A DNA stretch of 32,986 nt. Source: Occallatibacter sp. (lineage in GTDB: Bacteria > Acidobacteriota > Terriglobia > Terriglobales > Acidobacteriaceae). The stretch lies in assembly GCA_031296215.1 (NCBI GenBank), contig JARLGE010000225.1, positions 1 to 32,986 of the forward strand, read 5' to 3'. Positions 23,180-32,979 of this stretch are shown in pieces (position 1 is the stretch's first letter; each line of letters starts with the position of its first letter). A program made the position numbers and the translations under genes. Below the pieces are notes generated by a model. That model was given only the letters and a program-made list of their open reading frames with translations. It searched no databases and was not told where the DNA came from.

Positions 23180-24994
23180 ATGCGCGTATCGATCGCCTTG
23201 CTCGCCGCCGCCCTTGCCGCCACGCCGCTCAACCCGCTTTGCGCTGCTCAAAGCGCCCCGCAGAAACATACGCCCGCTCAGCGCGTGAAGCCGGCGCCGC
23301 CCAAGGCCGACGCGGTCCCCGAGGTCATCTTCTTCAACGGCGCCATCTACACCGGCATCGGATTGGCGGAAGCCAAGCCCGAGACCGTCCAGGCCATGGC
23401 CATCGGCGGCGGCAAGGTGCTGGCCGTGGGCACAACCGAGGAGATCACCCGGCTGGCCGGCCCCAACACCCGCCTGCGCGACCTGAACTCCGCCAACACC
23501 AGCACCTACGTCTTTCCAGGCCTGAACGACGCTCACACCCACCTGGGCGGGGCCGGCCAGACCAAGCTCAACGTGGACCTGACCGGGGTTCAATCGCTGG
23601 CGGAAATGCTGACCAAGATAGGAGCCTTTGCCAAAGATAAGCCCGCCAGCCACTGGCTCACGGGCGGCAACTGGGACCATACGCTCTGGGCCAGCAAGAC
23701 TCTCCCCACCCGCCAGGACCTGGACCAGGTCACAGGCGGCCACCCCACGTTTCTCGACCGCATCGACGGCCATATCTCCATCGCCAATAGCGCCGCGCTG
23801 AAGGCGGCCGGCGTCACCGGCAAAACCGTTCCGCCGCAGGGCGGAGCCATCGACCTCGACGCCAACGGCGAACCCACCGGAATCCTGCGCGAGTCGGCGC
23901 AGAGCCTGGTCTACAAGGTCATTCCCCCGCCCAGCCACGAGGAGCGGCTACGCGGCGACCTGCTGGCCATCGCCGACGCACTCTCGCATGGGGTGACCAG
24001 CGTGCAGGACTTCAGCGACTGGCAGGATTTCCTGGTCTTCGAGGAACTGGAAAAGCAGGGCAAGCTCGGCCTGCGCATCAGCGAGTGGCTGCCCTTCAAA
24101 GATCCCCTCCCCGAACTCGAGCGCATGCGCGCCCACCACGACCTCAACGACCCGCTGCTGCACACGGGAATGTTGAAGGGCTTTATGGATGGATCGCTGG
24201 GATCGCGAACGGCGGCGATGAAAGCGCCGTTTGCCGACGATCCGAAAAATACCGGCCTGCCCCAGTACACCCAGGCGCAGCTGAACAAGATGGCCTTCGA
24301 GCGGTCGGGTGCAGGCTTTCAGCTCGGCTTCCACGCCATTGGCGACAGGGCTGTATCGATGGCGCTCAATGCGCTTGAGCAGGCGGAAGCGGGGCACTTG
24401 CCAAACATATGCCGCCCCTATGGCGTCCCCCCGAAACCCATGGACGAGAAAGCGACATGCCCTTCGCCTCGCAACCGCATCGAGCACGCCCAGGTCGTCG
24501 ATCCTGCCGACATTCCGCGCTTCGAGCAACTGGGCGTCATCGCCTCGATGCAACCCAATCACCTGCTTACCGATATGAACTGGGCCGAAGACCGCCTCGG
24601 GCACGAGCGCGCGGCTTACTCTTATGCCTGGAAGGCCTTCCTCGACGCCGGCGTTCCGCTGGCCTTCGGCACCGACTACCCGGTCGAGCCCATCACGCCC
24701 TTCCGCGGCCTCTATGCCGCCGTGACGCGCATGAACGAAGCGGGAACCAAGACCTACTTCCCCCAGAACACACTCACCCGCGGCCAGGCGCTCTATGCCT
24801 ACACACAGGGCTCGGCCTATGCGGAGTTTGCCGAGAAGCGCAAAGGCAAGCTCGAGCCCGGCTACGAGGCCGACTTCATCCTCGTCGACCGCGACCTCTA
24901 CAAGGTCGGCGCCCGCGCGATTCTCCAGACCCAAGTCGAGGAGACCTGGGTGGGCGGACACGAGTCGTTTCCCAGCAACGCCAACGCGGAGTAG
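23180..24994 (+). CDS. Exported amidohydrolase, YtcJ-like
   Basis: A 604-residue metal-dependent hydrolase with a Sec signal peptide (MRVSIALLAAALAATPLN, cleavage probably after CAA near residue 23). The amidohydrolase_3 signatures are FNGAIYTG, the metal motif NDAHTHLGG, LDRIDGHISIANSAAL, GFMDGSLGSRTAAM, FHAIGDRAV, RIEHAQVVDP and FGTDYPVEP. Members hydrolyse C-N bonds of varied small molecules; the substrate here is unknown. It lies between an M20 peptidase and an EamA transporter, all co-directional, so a shared catabolic role for peptides or amides is possible but unproven. Confidence 0.92.
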   Translation: MRVSIALLAAALAATPLNPLCAAQSAPQKHTPAQRVKPAPPKADAVPEVIFFNGAIYTGIGLAEAKPETVQAMAIGGGKVLAVGTTEEITRLAGPNTRLRDLNSANTSTYVFPGLNDAHTHLGGAGQTKLNVDLTGVQSLAEMLTKIGAFAKDKPASHWLTGGNWDHTLWASKTLPTRQDLDQVTGGHPTFLDRIDGHISIANSAALKAAGVTGKTVPPQGGAIDLDANGEPTGILRESAQSLVYKVIPPPSHEERLRGDLLAIADALSHGVTSVQDFSDWQDFLVFEELEKQGKLGLRISEWLPFKDPLPELERMRAHHDLNDPLLHTGMLKGFMDGSLGSRTAAMKAPFADDPKNTGLPQYTQAQLNKMAFERSGAGFQLGFHAIGDRAVSMALNALEQAEAGHLPNICRPYGVPPKPMDEKATCPSPRNRIEHAQVVDPADIPRFEQLGVIASMQPNHLLTDMNWAEDRLGHERAAYSYAWKAFLDAGVPLAFGTDYPVEPITPFRGLYAAVTRMNEAGTKTYFPQNTLTRGQALYAYTQGSAYAEFAEKRKGKLEPGYEADFILVDRDLYKVGARAILQTQVEETWVGGHESFPSNANAE

Positions 24995-25062
24995 GGCTGG
25001 GCGCAGTGGTGCTCGCTGCTTTCGAACCTGAATTGCTCAACGGGACGCAACTGCAATAATCC

Positions 25063-26016
25063 ATGCAGATGAAGCTGCGCGCTTACCTGTTAATGCTGTT
25101 TGTGGTCGCCGTGTGGGGATCGACCTTCGTGCTGATCAAGGGCGCGCTGGCCGACGCGACCCCCGGCGCGTTCAACCTGGTGCGCATGACGCTGGCCTTC
25201 GCGATTCTTTCAGCGGCCTATCATCGATCGTGGAAAGCCATCCGCGGTTGGCAGATTGCCTCGGGCGCCCTGGTCGGCCTCTGCCTAGCCGTCGGCTACC
25301 AGTTCCAGACCACCGGCCTGGCGCGCACAACGCCGTCGAAGTCGGCGTTCATCACGGGCCTGGTGGTGGTTCTCGTCCCGCTGTTCTCCTCCATCCCCGG
25401 CCTGCATGTGCCCGGCGCCCGGCGACCCCGCTGGAATGCTTTCGCCGGCGCGGCGCTGGCCTTTGCGGGAATCATCCTGCTCACCGCGCCAGCGGCCGCC
25501 GGCGCACACGGACCGGCTTCCGCCCTGCGCTTCGCTGCCGGCCTCCTGCCCGATCTCTCTTCCATCAACACCGGCGATCTGCTCACGCTGGGCTGCGCGA
25601 TCGGATTTGCCTTCCACTGCATCGCCCTCAGCCACATCTCGCCGCGCATCGGCTTCCGGCCGCTGGCGCTGTTGCAGGTGGGCTTCTGCGCGGTCTTCAT
25701 GGCGCTCAGCCTGCCCTTCATCGAGCATCCGCATATCGCCTGGACTTCGCGCCTCGCAATCGCTCTCGCCATTGCAGCCGTCCTGGCCACGGCTGCCGCC
25801 TTCTCCATCCAGAGCTGGGCGCAGTCGGTGTTGCCGCCCACGCATACGGCGCTGTTGCTGACGCTGGAGCCTGTGTTTGCCTGGATCACGTCGTTCGCCG
25901 TGATGGGCGAGCGGCTCGGCCTGCGGCCAGCATCGGGCGCGCTGCTCATCCTGGCCGGAATCGCACTGACCGAACTGGCGCCGCAGCCGCATGTGCCGAC
26001 GGCGCATGAGGCGTGA
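25063..26016 (+). CDS. EamA/DMT-family permease
   Basis: A 317-residue inner-membrane protein with about ten hydrophobic segments in two EamA repeats. The start LMLFVVAVWGSTFVLIKGAL and the ending GERLGLRPASGALLILAGI are typical of drug/metabolite exporters. Substrate is not predictable from sequence. The start is ATG 25063 or ATG 25069; neither has a clear ribosome-binding site. The gap to the amidohydrolase is 68 bases. Shortly after the stop come a short repeat array and a hairpin (26081-26100) that may end transcription. Confidence 0.92.
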   Translation: MQMKLRAYLLMLFVVAVWGSTFVLIKGALADATPGAFNLVRMTLAFAILSAAYHRSWKAIRGWQIASGALVGLCLAVGYQFQTTGLARTTPSKSAFITGLVVVLVPLFSSIPGLHVPGARRPRWNAFAGAALAFAGIILLTAPAAAGAHGPASALRFAAGLLPDLSSINTGDLLTLGCAIGFAFHCIALSHISPRIGFRPLALLQVGFCAVFMALSLPFIEHPHIAWTSRLAIALAIAAVLATAAAFSIQSWAQSVLPPTHTALLLTLEPVFAWITSFAVMGERLGLRPASGALLILAGIALTELAPQPHVPTAHEA

Positions 26017-26022
26017 GAAAAG

Positions 26023-26079
26023 CAGGGAACAGGGATCAGGGAACAGGGATCAGGGAGCAGGGATCAGGGATTAGGGAGC
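26023..26079. repeat. GGGAACAGGGATCA direct-repeat array
   Basis: Four units of about 14 bases (GGGAACAGGGATCA twice, then GGGAGCAGGGATCA and GGGATTAGGGAGCA) directly behind the permease gene. The inverted form of the same unit is at 27040-27075, so the two arrays face each other around a 1 kb segment. Confidence 0.85.
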
Positions 26080-26080
26080 A

Positions 26081-26100
26081 GAAGGCCCGATTGGGCCTTC
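26081..26100. terminator. Short perfect hairpin after the permease gene
   Basis: GAAGGCCC (26081-26088) / GGGCCTTC (26093-26100) with a GATT loop. No T-tract follows on either strand, so termination activity is uncertain; it may protect mRNA 3' ends. Confidence 0.4.
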
Positions 26101-26222
26101 ATCCGTTCGCGCGTCTCAAGATCATGGTGCGCCCAGGGAGTGTAATTCAACGCACGGCCACTTGCTGTGCGGCAGCCGCCGCTGGCGCGGCAGTTTTAGG
26201 GTCGTGGTTTCGCACCGGCAGG

Positions 26223-26606
26223 TCAGGGGCGGATCTGGGGTGGGGCGACTGGCTTCGCCGCTTGCAGCTTGGCGAGCGAATGGCCCAGGCGCTTCTTGAA
26301 AGCGCCCTCTTCGTCCGCCATGTACCCGCTGTCGGGGAACTGACCTTGCAGTTCACACCCGTTGTCCTTGGGATTCAAGGCGACGGAGTTGACGCGCTGC
26401 CGTTGCGCCCCAACGGCGACAAAGGAAGCCTTCATCTCCGCATCGTCCGCAACCAGGACGCTGTAGTTCCCGGCATTGCCGAGGGTGTCGCCGACAGCCT
26501 TCCAGAGGCCGTCGCAGGGGATGGGATAGACGTCGCTGTGTGGTTTGCCGAACGCTGGAATAGCTGAAAGAAGAAGGAGTAGAGCGGAAACCAAAAACCT
26601 TGCCAT
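26223..26606 (-). CDS. Small secreted protein of unknown function
   Basis: A 127-residue protein with a clear signal peptide (MARFLVSALLLLLSAIPAFG). The mature part has two Cys (in IPCDGLWKAV and NGCELQGQF), which could form a disulfide, and a basic Pro-rich tail. It was not recognised. ATG 26606 was chosen because the signal peptide begins there; a longer frame from 26642 adds a basic stretch in front of it. GAGGCGAAAA before the ATG is a modest ribosome-binding site. Confidence 0.7.
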   Translation of the reverse strand: MARFLVSALLLLLSAIPAFGKPHSDVYPIPCDGLWKAVGDTLGNAGNYSVLVADDAEMKASFVAVGAQRQRVNSVALNPKDNGCELQGQFPDSGYMADEEGAFKKRLGHSLAKLQAAKPVAPPQIRP

Positions 26607-26931
26607 TTTTCGCCTCGTGGCACAACGTACCGCGCGACCCAAGACTGAGGAGGGACATCGGAGATGGCTCCGCGATTCGGCAACCAGTTTACGCTTGATG
26701 CCTCGGGTCGCTGGTGTCAGGAATCACACGAGAGCGGAGTCAGCTCTGTTCGATCTTTTGCCATTGAGAACCGCGCGAGGCTCCTGCGTTGGGGCAGACG
26801 GCGCTTGCGGGCCAGGAGGTTTTGGGGTGTCCCGAGCCGCCCTGCGGCTCTTAGCCCTCGCGCCAAGGCGAGCGCGAACGGCCTATTCCCTGACCCGTGA
26901 TCCCTAAGGGACCTCTGATTAAGTCCTATAT

Positions 26932-27015
26932 CCATGCCAGGCATTCCCTCAGGGGCTAAAGCCCGGGCCCTTTTTCGGCCTGGTGCGGCACGACTGAAGT
27001 CGTGCCCTTTCAAAA
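26932..27015. repeat. REPIN-like element, right-half copy
   Basis: ATTCCCTCAGGGGCTAAAGCCC, read as ATTCCCTCAGG then GGCTAAAGCCC, followed by GGCACGACTGAAGTCGTGCC and CTTTCAAAA. It matches the right half of the elements at 17236-17399 and 19945-20105, while the left half is missing. The hairpin arms differ from the other copies but still pair. Confidence 0.7.
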
Positions 27016-27039
27016 CCAGACTTTCACCACGGCCTGCAA

Positions 27040-27075
27040 ATCCCTGATCCCTGTTCCCTTCTCCCCGCTCCCTGC
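27040..27075. repeat. TCCCTGATCCCTGTTCCC array (inverted form)
   Basis: The reverse complement of the unit at 26023-26079. It ends two bases before the M28 peptidase stop codon on the minus strand. Confidence 0.75.
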
Positions 27076-27076
27076 C

Positions 27077-28576
27077 TTATCGCGGCGCGGGGTCGGCGGA
27101 GTCGGCCAGGGCGTAGGCCAGGACGGTTACGACGGCGGCGTTCTCGTTCAGGTGGTGCGGGTCGACTTTGTCGAAGGTGTCGGCGGCGGTGTGGTGGTAG
27201 TTGAAGTAGAAGCGGCTGTCCTGCACCGGGGCAAAGCTGGGCACGCCTTTCTCGGTGAGCCCTCCAATGTCCGCGCCGACTTCAGGAGCGCTGACGAGGG
27301 TCTCCGCGCCGATGTCGCCGAGGACCTGGGAGACGGGCTGGAGCCACGCGCCCAGCGCCGGTTTGCCGGCGTAGAAGATGCCTGTGGGGTGGTCCGCGCC
27401 CCCGTCGGTCTCAACGGCGCCAATGTGGTTGGCAAAATCGATCGCGTGGTCGGCCACGTACTGCGCCGCGCCCGCGGAGCCTTCTTCCTCGCTCATCCAG
27501 GCGATGAAGCGGACGGTGCGGCGGGGATGAATGCCCAGGTCGTGCAAGAGGTGAATGGCCTGCATGGAGACCACCACGCCGGCGCCATCGTCAATCGCTC
27601 CTGTCCCCAGGTCCCAGGAATCCAAATGCCCGGAGACGATGACCACCTGCTCCGGGTGCTCGGTTCCCTTCCAGTCGGCGATGACGTTGTAGCTGTCGGC
27701 GTCGGGAGGGGTCTGCGGCGTCAGGGTCAGGTGCAGCTGGACCGGTCCCTGGCCGGCGAGGTCCTTGAGCAGGTCGGCGTCCTCGGCGGTGACAGCGGCG
27801 GCGGGAATCTTGGGGACGCCGTCGGCGTACTCGGTCAGCCCGGTGTGCGGAAGGCGGTAGTCCGCGCCGCCAACAGAACGCACCAGCACAGCGATGGCGC
27901 CAGCCCCGGCTCCGGCAATGGGACCCGCTCCGCGATAAACAACGCTTCCAACATAGGCCTCGAATCCCCTTCCCTGGGCGGCCAGTTCCTTGTCGAATTT
28001 GTGGTTGAAGAGCAGAATCTTCCCCTTGGCCGCGCCGGGCGGGAGTGCGTGCAACTGCTTCCAATCGTCGACCACGACGACCTCGGCGGTGAGGCCTTCA
28101 GGCGGCGTGGCCACGCTGCCGCCCAGCGCGGTGAGCACGACCTTCCGGGTGGTTCCCGGCGCCTGGCCGGGCCAGCGAACAAGTTCGGCGGCCTCCGCGC
28201 CGCGCACCCAGTGGGGAACTTTGGCTTTCTCCAGCGTCACCTCGGCGCCCAGCGCGCGCATCTGGGCGGCGACGTAGTCGACGGCCTGAGCGGCCTGCGG
28301 CGAACCGCTCAGGCGCGGACCGATGTTCGAGGTCAGGTAACGCAACTGGTTGAGGGCGTAGGGGTCTCGGATGGCTGCGTCGCGCAGCCGCTCCATGGTG
28401 GCCAACTGCCCGGGGTTCCAGGCGCTGTTGCCGCCGCCGATGATGGCGTTGAGACGGTCCAGCAGGGTAGGAGCAGGCGCGGGAGCAGGGCTTTGCGCAG
28501 CGCAAAAAGGCGCGCTCAGCGAGAAGAAGAGAGCCGCGAGAAGGGCAATTCGAATCTCGGTCCGGGGAAATTCCAT
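27077..28576 (-). CDS. Exported M28-family zinc peptidase
   Basis: A 499-residue secreted peptidase of the M28 (carboxypeptidase Q / glutamate carboxypeptidase) family. A signal peptide (IALLAALFFSLSAPFCAA, about residues 9-26) is followed by a Pro/Ala linker, an inserted PA-like domain (about 125-300, with GKILLFNHKFDKEL), and the peptidase core. Zinc motifs are SGHLDSWDLGTGAIDDGAG, SEEEGSAGA, ETDGGADHPTG and HHTAADTFDKV. It probably trims peptides outside the cytoplasm. ATG 28576 is chosen; ATG 28591 would add MLTSG. The start lacks a strong ribosome-binding site. Confidence 0.92.
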   Translation of the reverse strand: MEFPRTEIRIALLAALFFSLSAPFCAAQSPAPAPAPTLLDRLNAIIGGGNSAWNPGQLATMERLRDAAIRDPYALNQLRYLTSNIGPRLSGSPQAAQAVDYVAAQMRALGAEVTLEKAKVPHWVRGAEAAELVRWPGQAPGTTRKVVLTALGGSVATPPEGLTAEVVVVDDWKQLHALPPGAAKGKILLFNHKFDKELAAQGRGFEAYVGSVVYRGAGPIAGAGAGAIAVLVRSVGGADYRLPHTGLTEYADGVPKIPAAAVTAEDADLLKDLAGQGPVQLHLTLTPQTPPDADSYNVIADWKGTEHPEQVVIVSGHLDSWDLGTGAIDDGAGVVVSMQAIHLLHDLGIHPRRTVRFIAWMSEEEGSAGAAQYVADHAIDFANHIGAVETDGGADHPTGIFYAGKPALGAWLQPVSQVLGDIGAETLVSAPEVGADIGGLTEKGVPSFAPVQDSRFYFNYHHTAADTFDKVDPHHLNENAAVVTVLAYALADSADPAPR

Positions 28577-28685
28577 GCCGGATGTTAGCACGGCGCCGGT
28601 GCGACTCTTTGCCGCGGTTGACGTCTATTCAGCAGGGGCGGCCAGGACAAAGTGAGCCGCCGCGCCGGGCGAGTTTTCCGGCTAG

Positions 28686-28795
28686 AGCAAAACCAGAGTA
28701 AACGTGCGCTCATGGAGAGTCGCGCAGGTGGCTTTTTCTTGAGGAAAAAGCCACTTGTGAGGATCGCCTCGGGGTACAGCTACTCTGGTTTTGCT
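28686..28795 (+). repeat. Nested palindrome upstream of htrA
   Basis: Outer arms AGCAAAACCAGAGT (28686-28699) and ACTCTGGTTTTGCT (28782-28795) are a perfect 14-bp inverted repeat. Inside lies GTGGCTTTTTC (28728-28738) / GAAAAAGCCAC (28744-28754) with a 5-base loop. The inner stem extends by G-U and Watson-Crick pairs only on a plus-strand transcript. A TATACT (28804-28809) follows at once, a possible -10 box for the protease gene. Confidence 0.75.
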
Positions 28796-28872
28796 GTAGT
28801 CGCTATACTGATAGTTGGTGCAGTCAACCATCCAGCCGCAGGGCTGGTTACTCGACGAGGTCAGAAGAACCC

Positions 28873-30510
28873 ATGAGATCGCTTTTTGAACGGCTGCGCA
28901 CGCGCCGTCTCGCTTCGATGTTTGTCTTGCTTGCCACGCTGTCGGTCGCGATTGTGGCTGGCTCCTTTGCGGCGCACGGAGTCCGCGGACAGGAAAAGCA
29001 GAACCAGAGCACCGACGCCACCCCCCTGAAGGTGGTCAACTCGGCGGTTGCGCCGAACGAGTTTGTCCGTATTGCGAAGGAGGTGGGGCCGGCGGTGGTC
29101 AACATCAACACCCGCACTCTCCCCAAGCTGTCGGAAAACAAGGGCGGCCGGGCCCCGCACGGGCGCGCCATTCCCAACCCGCATCAGCAGAACCCTGACG
29201 GAGACGATCAGGGAGACGACCAGCAGCAGGGCCAGGGCAACTTCCAGGACTTCTTCAACCGCTTCTTCGGCGGGCAGATTCCCGACCAGGATGGCGGCGA
29301 CGACGGGCAGGTGCGCCAGTCGCTGGGCTCGGGCTTCATTGTGGACCCCAAGGGCTACATCATCACCAACAACCACGTGATCGAGAAGGCGGACCAGATT
29401 TACGTGAAGCTCTCGACCGACCCCGACTCGCAGGACCTGGGCCGTCCGGCGCGGGTGATCGGCTTCGACAAGGCGACCGATCTGGCGGTGATCAAGATCG
29501 ACACCAGCACGGCGCTGCCCACCGTGAAGCTGGGCAACTCCGAGACCGCGCAGGTGGGCGACTGGGTAGAGGCCATCGGCAGCCCCTTTGCGCTTTCGCA
29601 GACGGTCACGGCGGGGATCATCTCGGCCAAGCACCGGACGATCGAGCCGGGCGCGAGCGGCCAGTTCCAGCACTTCATTCAGACCGACGCGGCCATCAAT
29701 CCGGGCAACTCGGGCGGGCCGCTGTTGAACATGAACGGCGAAGTGATCGGGGTGAACACGGCCATCTATACGCAGTCGGCCGGCTACCAGGGGATCGGCT
29801 TCGCCATGCCGTCGAACACCGTGGTCGAGGTCTACAACGACCTGATCGGCGTGAGCCACAAGGTGACGCGCGGGTCGATTGGCATACGATTCAACCAGGG
29901 GCTGTCCGGCGCGGTGAACCGCGTTTACGGCTTCAAGAACGGGGTGCTGGTGCAGCAGGTTGTGCACGGCGGCCCGGCGGACAAGGCCGGACTGAAGGGG
30001 GGCGACGTAATCACCACGATCGACGGCCGCTCCATCAAGGACGGCGACGACCTGGTGAACGAGATCACCAGCCGCCGGCCGGGCTCCTCGGTCCGGATCG
30101 GTTACCAGCGCGACAGCAAGGCGATGGACACCACGGTCACGATCGGCGATCTGGACAAGGTATTTGCCGATGCGGGTGCGCAGCAGGCCGAGACCGGCCC
30201 GGACGACACGGGCGACGCCGGCGAAACCAAGCTAGGCCTGGTGGTTCGGCCGGAGTCCGACTCGACGGCCGCCAAGCTGCACATGCAGGGGGTGGTCATC
30301 CAGTCGGTCCGTTCCGGCTCGTTTGCCGACCTTCAGGGGCTGGAGCCGGGCCTGGTGATTACCCGCATCAATAAGCAGCCCACCGGCACCAAGGAGCAGT
30401 TCAACGCCGTGGCCAGCAAGCTGAAGCAGGGCGACGACGTGGTGTTCGAGGTCATCGACCCGCGCCATCCCGACAACGGCATCAGCTACCTGGGCGGGAC
30501 GCTGGAGTAA
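28873..30510 (+). CDS. HtrA/DegP-family periplasmic serine protease
   Basis: A 545-residue protease/chaperone of the Do family. An N-terminal hydrophobic segment (SMFVLLATLSVAIVAGSFAA, about 15-34) acts as signal or anchor. A Gln/Asp/Gly-rich linker (about 105-145) precedes the trypsin-like domain with His168 (TNNHV), Asp203 (ATDLAVIKID) and Ser280 (NPGNSGGP). Two PDZ domains follow (about 334-425, with GVLVQQVVHGGPADKAGL, and 452-535, with GVVIQSVRSGSFADLQGL). It degrades misfolded envelope proteins. ATG 28873 follows a weak AGAAG. A palindromic element lies upstream and a stable hairpin directly downstream. Confidence 0.95.
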   Translation: MRSLFERLRTRRLASMFVLLATLSVAIVAGSFAAHGVRGQEKQNQSTDATPLKVVNSAVAPNEFVRIAKEVGPAVVNINTRTLPKLSENKGGRAPHGRAIPNPHQQNPDGDDQGDDQQQGQGNFQDFFNRFFGGQIPDQDGGDDGQVRQSLGSGFIVDPKGYIITNNHVIEKADQIYVKLSTDPDSQDLGRPARVIGFDKATDLAVIKIDTSTALPTVKLGNSETAQVGDWVEAIGSPFALSQTVTAGIISAKHRTIEPGASGQFQHFIQTDAAINPGNSGGPLLNMNGEVIGVNTAIYTQSAGYQGIGFAMPSNTVVEVYNDLIGVSHKVTRGSIGIRFNQGLSGAVNRVYGFKNGVLVQQVVHGGPADKAGLKGGDVITTIDGRSIKDGDDLVNEITSRRPGSSVRIGYQRDSKAMDTTVTIGDLDKVFADAGAQQAETGPDDTGDAGETKLGLVVRPESDSTAAKLHMQGVVIQSVRSGSFADLQGLEPGLVITRINKQPTGTKEQFNAVASKLKQGDDVVFEVIDPRHPDNGISYLGGTLE

Positions 30511-30521
30511 ACCCAAGCAGA

Positions 30522-30555
30522 TGCGCCGGTTGCGGGCCTTTCCGCAATCGGCGCA
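30522..30555 (+). terminator. Stable hairpin downstream of htrA
   Basis: TGCGCCGGTTGCGG (30522-30535) pairs with CCGCAATCGGCGCA (30542-30555) around a 6-base loop; the single non-Watson-Crick position is a G-U pair on the plus strand. It lies 12 bases after the stop. No T-tract follows, so it may be a Rho-type or mRNA-stabilising structure rather than a classical terminator. Confidence 0.5.
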
Positions 30556-30619
30556 CTGGCCCGAACGGTTTCCAAGCTCGGGCTGCGACCGATTTTCCTC
30601 TTGTCGCGATGCGAGACAA

Positions 30620-31195
30620 GTGATTAGACTGAAACGTAAGTTTTCACCGGAATCTTTTTTCATAAGGGGATTCAGCCTGCCTTCTTATCGAGCCGAACTT
30701 GCGATGGTGCTCTCAGCGGTGCTGATGGCTTCGCCGGGATTTGCGGCAAGCACACACCGGACCCTGGGCAGCTCCCACTCCGGGACGCACGCCGGCGCCG
30801 CGCACCTTGGCGCCGCACACACCGGCAGCGCCCACTCGAAGTCCTCGCACAAGGCGGTTCCCAAGCCGCATAAGCTGCACGGCCAGACGGCCATTGAGCC
30901 GGCGCGGGTGACGGAGATTCAGGAGGCGCTGATTCGCGAGCGCTACTTGAGCGCGGAAGCCAATGGCAAATGGGATGCAACCACCGAAGCGGCCATGCAG
31001 AAGTACCAGGCCGACCAGGGCTGGCAGACCAAGCTGATGCCCGACTCGCGGGCGCTGAAGAAGCTCGGCCTGGGGCCGGACTACTCGAACGCCATCAATG
31101 CGAAGAACTCGAGCTTTGCCGCACCACCCCCGGTGAGCACCATCCCCGCCGAGCAGGTCTCTGGATTTGCGCAGGCAGCGGGCGTCAATCACTGA
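30620..31195 (+). CDS. Exported peptidoglycan-binding-domain protein
   Basis: About 191 residues. A hydrophobic signal segment (AMVLSAVLMASPGFAAS, about residues 28-44) is followed by a His/Ser/Ala/Gly-rich low-complexity stretch (HSGTHAGAAHLGAAHTGSAH), a basic linker, and a PG_binding_1-type domain (ARVTEIQEALIRERYLSAEA, GKWDATTEAAMQKYQAD, about 95-150). It probably binds cell-wall peptidoglycan in the periplasm. The start is uncertain: GTG 30620 gives a long basic n-region. A CTG at 30679, with AAGGGGA seven bases upstream, would place the signal peptide at the very start, and ATG 30704 is a third option. A clear terminator follows. Confidence 0.8.
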   Translation: MIRLKRKFSPESFFIRGFSLPSYRAELAMVLSAVLMASPGFAASTHRTLGSSHSGTHAGAAHLGAAHTGSAHSKSSHKAVPKPHKLHGQTAIEPARVTEIQEALIRERYLSAEANGKWDATTEAAMQKYQADQGWQTKLMPDSRALKKLGLGPDYSNAINAKNSSFAAPPPVSTIPAEQVSGFAQAAGVNH

Positions 31196-31224
31196 GATTG
31201 AGCTGAACGATTCGAAGAAGGAAC

Positions 31225-31251
31225 GGCCGCCCGAGGGCGGCCATTTTGTTT
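31225..31251 (+). terminator. Rho-independent terminator
   Basis: GGCCGCC (31225-31231) / GGCGGCC (31236-31242) with a 4-base loop, then ATTTTGTTT. It lies 30 bases after the peptidoglycan-binding protein stop. Confidence 0.85.
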
Positions 31252-31271
31252 GGTGCAGGGTTTTCCTGTTC

Positions 31272-31416
31272 CTAGAACCTGTCCAAGAATCGAGTTCGGG
31301 GAAGGCTGGATTGGGTTCGCGGCTTCCCACCCATTCGCAAAAAAACGCGAATGGATGGGGCACGGAGCGTTTGTGGCGAGTTGAAGGTGGGCAAATTGCA
31401 GCTCTTGGGCGTGTTC

Positions 31417-31420
<4 letters not shown>
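31272..31420. mobile_element. Second MITE-like element with CTAGAACCTGT end
   Basis: The left end CTAGAACCTGTCCAAGAATC resembles the left end of the element at 19919. The right end, read as its complement from 31420, is CTAAGAACACGCCCAAGAG, an imperfect inverted copy. Inside is a strong hairpin: CCCACCCATTCGC (31326-31338) / GCGAATGGATGGGG (31347-31360). The right end includes the stop codon of the carboxylesterase gene. Confidence 0.5.

Positions 31421-32979
<1,559 letters not shown>

Larger units (their letters stand above)
26607..27076. other. Intergenic region with repeats
   Basis: A 470-base gap. It contains a short hairpin GAGCCGC/GCGGCTC near 26839-26855, an isolated CCCTGACCCGTGATCCCTAA unit near 26887-26906, the right half of a REPIN-like element (26932-27015) and a TCCCTGATCCCTGTTCCCTT array that runs to the end of the M28 peptidase gene. 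No gene was seen. Confidence 0.6.

Noticed and set aside
26023-26079. Possible CRISPR array
   Set aside because: Units are about 14 bases and contiguous, with no unique spacers and no cas genes.
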